Assembly: GCA_017452305.1 (NCBI GenBank)
Contig: JAFTMQ010000054.1
Coordinates: forward strand, 1 to 22,219
Length of the DNA stretch: 22,219 bases
Direction of reading: 5' to 3'
From: Clostridia bacterium
Lineage (GTDB): Bacteria; Bacillota; Clostridia; Christensenellales; Borkfalkiaceae
Numbering within the stretch: position 1 is the first letter of the stretch; each line of letters opens with the position of its first letter. Below, in pieces: positions 20,857 to 22,219 of this stretch. A model generated the notes under the pieces. That model searched no databases and was not told the DNA's origin. It saw only the letters and a list, made by a program, of their open reading frames with translations. The position numbers were made by a program, and so were the translations under genes.

Positions 20857-20970
20857 ATGCGAGATAAACGCGAGGAAAACGGCGCGGCAAAAATGGCTTG
20901 GAAGCTCTTTGAAAAGACGGGCAGCATCAACTATTATATGCTCTATTACGATCTGCTCCGTAAACGGTAA
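20857..20970 (+). CDS. yqzL: YqzL-family small protein
   Basis: A 37-residue ORF starts at ATG 20857 with AAGGGGG (20841-20847) 9 nt upstream. It contains 'MAWKLFEKTGSINYYMLYYDLLRK', which matches the YqzL family (B. subtilis YqzL has the same W-x-L-F-E-x-T-G core and ends with a similar 'YLLFKE' helix). Its position between era and recO is also that of yqzL in many Firmicutes. The function of YqzL is unknown. The first 12 residues are charged (RDKREENGAAK) and may be a lineage-specific extension; the second Met at residue 13 would be a conventional start but has no ribosome site. The gene is easily missed because of its size. Confidence 0.85.
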   Translation: MRDKREENGAAKMAWKLFEKTGSINYYMLYYDLLRKR

Positions 20971-21000
20971 AAATCCGTTATTTTACGCGGTAAAAACCGC
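20963..21000 (+). other. two small hairpins between yqzL and recO
   Basis: AACGG-taaaaat-CCGTT (20963-20979, overlapping the yqzL stop, followed by ATTTT) and GCGGT-aaaa-ACCGC (20987-21000). Weak stems; the first might be a leaky terminator. Confidence 0.35.
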
Positions 21001-21029
21001 AAATACACCACAAAGGGAAAAGCAAGAGT

Positions 21030-21755
21030 ATGGAGATTAAAACGGACGCTATCGTGCTTAAATCAATCGATTATAAGGACAACGATAAAATCCTCACCCT
21101 CTTTTCCCCCCAGCTTGGCAAAATTACGGCGGGCATCAAGGGCGTCAAAAAGCCGAAGGCAAAACTTGCCTTTTCGGCACAGCCTTTCTGTTTTGCCGAA
21201 TATATCCTTGCGGAGAAGGGGGGCAGGTACACGGTGACCGGCGCGTACCTGCACGAAAGCTTTTTTGCTTTGCGGACGGATATACTTCGCTTTTACGCGG
21301 CTTGCGCGGCGGCGGAGATATGTCTTGGCGGCCTTATGGAAAACGAAAACTACAACGGGCTTTTTATCGGGCTTATCGAGTGCTTAAAATCGCTTGCGCT
21401 CACCGACGCGGACAGCGCGGAAGCCTTGATAAGCTTTGCCCTCATCGCGCTTCGAGAAAGCGGCTACCCCATCGACCTCGCCTTTTTAGAGGAATGCGAC
21501 GGGGAGCTTGGGGATAAGCTGTGGTTTGATTTTTCCGACGGGCGTTTTACGACCTTCGACCGCGCCGTTCAAGGCGAGCGGGCGAGCGTCTGCACCTATC
21601 ACACCTTGCGCAGATGCGCGGGGCTTAGCTATGACGAGGGTGTGCTTGCAGGGGGCACGAAACGCGCCTTGCGCCTTTTGAAAGCCTTTCTCGTCGAAAA
21701 AACCGAGGAAGAATATACCAACCTCGGCGAGTTTATCCGTCTTTTAGAGGATTGA
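21030..21755 (+). CDS. recO: DNA repair protein RecO
   Basis: RecO loads RecA onto SSB-coated single-stranded DNA together with RecR and anneals complementary strands. The 241-residue product starts with the family N-terminal OB-fold: 'EIKTDAIVLKSIDYKDNDKILTLFSPQLGKITAGIKGVKKPKAK'. The helical part with 'AAEICLGGLMENENYNGLFIGLIECLKSL' follows. Many Firmicutes RecO proteins have a four-cysteine zinc motif in the C-terminal third. Here only scattered Cys remain ('LEECDGELGDKLWFDFSDGRF'), so the zinc site seems lost. The ribosome site is weak. The core G-rich motif lies inside the gene at 21219-21228. The next gene begins 23 bp downstream and is probably co-transcribed. Confidence 0.92.
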   Translation: MEIKTDAIVLKSIDYKDNDKILTLFSPQLGKITAGIKGVKKPKAKLAFSAQPFCFAEYILAEKGGRYTVTGAYLHESFFALRTDILRFYAACAAAEICLGGLMENENYNGLFIGLIECLKSLALTDADSAEALISFALIALRESGYPIDLAFLEECDGELGDKLWFDFSDGRFTTFDRAVQGERASVCTYHTLRRCAGLSYDEGVLAGGTKRALRLLKAFLVEKTEEEYTNLGEFIRLLED

Positions 21756-21778
21756 CGGAAATTAAGAAAGGATTTACT

Positions 21779-22219
21779 ATGGCAAGAACAAAAAAACAAG
21801 AACCTAAACAAGAAGTGAAACCCGAAAAGCAAGAGGTGGTCGTTACCCGCGCGGAAAAGAAGGACGCGACCAAAAACCTCATCAAGGAAGTGCTTGCAAT
21901 CAAGCCCTTGAAACACAACGATTTATTGGACGAAGTTGCAAAGCTGTATTCCTTACGCTACGGCACGGACGCCGACAATCCCAACGACGTAAAAGGAAGG
22001 GTTGGTTCCGTCCTGGATATTATGAAAAAAGAGAGCGAAGTGGCATACGAGGGGGGCATGTACGCGTTGAAATCGCGTTTACCTAGCCATGCGCCCACGC
22101 AAAAGCCCGAAGAAGCGCCTGCGGACAAGCCGGCGAAAAAGACGGCAAAGCTCACCGTGAAAAAAGCGGAACAAGCCGAGCCTGCTACCGAAGCAAAAGC
22201 GGAAGAAAAGCATGCTAAA
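21779..22219 (+). CDS. probable winged-helix protein, C-terminus outside the window
   Basis: ATG 21779 has AAAGGA 6 nt upstream and 23 nt separate it from recO. The frame is open to the end of the window (147 codons). It begins with a Lys/Glu-rich stretch. A compact domain follows (about 28-95: 'TKNLIKEVLAIKPLKHNDLLDEVAKLYSLRYGTDADNPNDVKGRVGSVLDIMKKESEVAYEGGMYALK') whose helix-helix-helix-strand pattern resembles the HARE-HTH/ASXL-type winged helix found at the front of nucleases and RNA polymerase delta. After that comes an Ala/Lys/Glu/Pro-rich linker that probably leads to another domain beyond the window. A one-mismatch copy of the G-rich 20-mer lies at 22052-22071. Function unknown; a DNA-binding role is only inferred. 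Confidence 0.7.
   Translation, partial: MARTKKQEPKQEVKPEKQEVVVTRAEKKDATKNLIKEVLAIKPLKHNDLLDEVAKLYSLRYGTDADNPNDVKGRVGSVLDIMKKESEVAYEGGMYALKSRLPSHAPTQKPEEAPADKPAKKTAKLTVKKAEQAEPATEAKAEEKHAK

Overview
The window looks like chromosomal DNA from an endospore-forming lineage of Clostridia (Bacillota), probably an uncultured gut relative. The evidence is the gene content: a Veg - DUF3794/LysM (SipL-like) - ispE block and a yqfC-yqfD-phoH-yqfF-ybeY-era-yqzL-recO block, both typical of Firmicutes. Further support comes from strong G-rich Shine-Dalgarno sites, classical TTGACA-N17-TATAAT promoters and intrinsic terminators. The exact genus cannot be read from the sequence.

Layout. 1-602: 3' end of a BspA-type leucine-rich-repeat protein. 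616-1888: promoter, a possible 30-residue membrane peptide, and a lipoprotein tyrosine phosphatase, closed by a terminator shared with the opposite strand. 1951-3920 (minus): a four-helix membrane protein behind a THUMP-type rRNA methyltransferase. 4006-4626: queH, divergent from the methyltransferase. 4841-5761: an AT-richer lipoprotein of unknown function. 5863-6108 (minus): veg. 6212-9835: a SipL-like spore protein, ispE, and an acidic membrane protein. 9979-13517: a two-gene heterodimeric ABC exporter. 13563-15173: a ClC antiporter with an RCK_C tail. 15401-21755: the conserved yqfC-to-recO cluster. 21779-end: the start of a probable winged-helix protein.

How the genes fit together. YqfC, YqfD and the SipL-like protein belong to sporulation. 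PhoH and YbeY act in rRNA/RNA quality control, and Era in 30S assembly. YqfF is a predicted cyclic-di-AMP phosphodiesterase, and RecO is for recombinational repair. IspE supplies isoprenoids. QueH and the THUMP methyltransferase modify tRNA and rRNA. The ABC pair has the asymmetric ATP sites of BmrCD/TM287-288-type exporters.

I did not find a clear new defence or mobile system. The most unusual signals are at DNA level. A G-rich motif, GGGGGCAGGT, occurs six times on the + strand and never on the minus strand; twice it extends to the same exact 20-mer, in unrelated genes and in different reading frames. Several genes have a -10 box only 6-9 nt from the start codon, which implies leaderless or near-leaderless mRNAs. 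A perfect 9-bp palindrome overlaps the -35 box of the ABC operon. A modular three-hairpin array lies between ybeY and era. GCATT-based heptamer repeats sit in two intergenic gaps. The tetramers GGCC, GATC and CCGG are scarce. No tRNA, rRNA, CRISPR array, IS element or prophage gene was seen.
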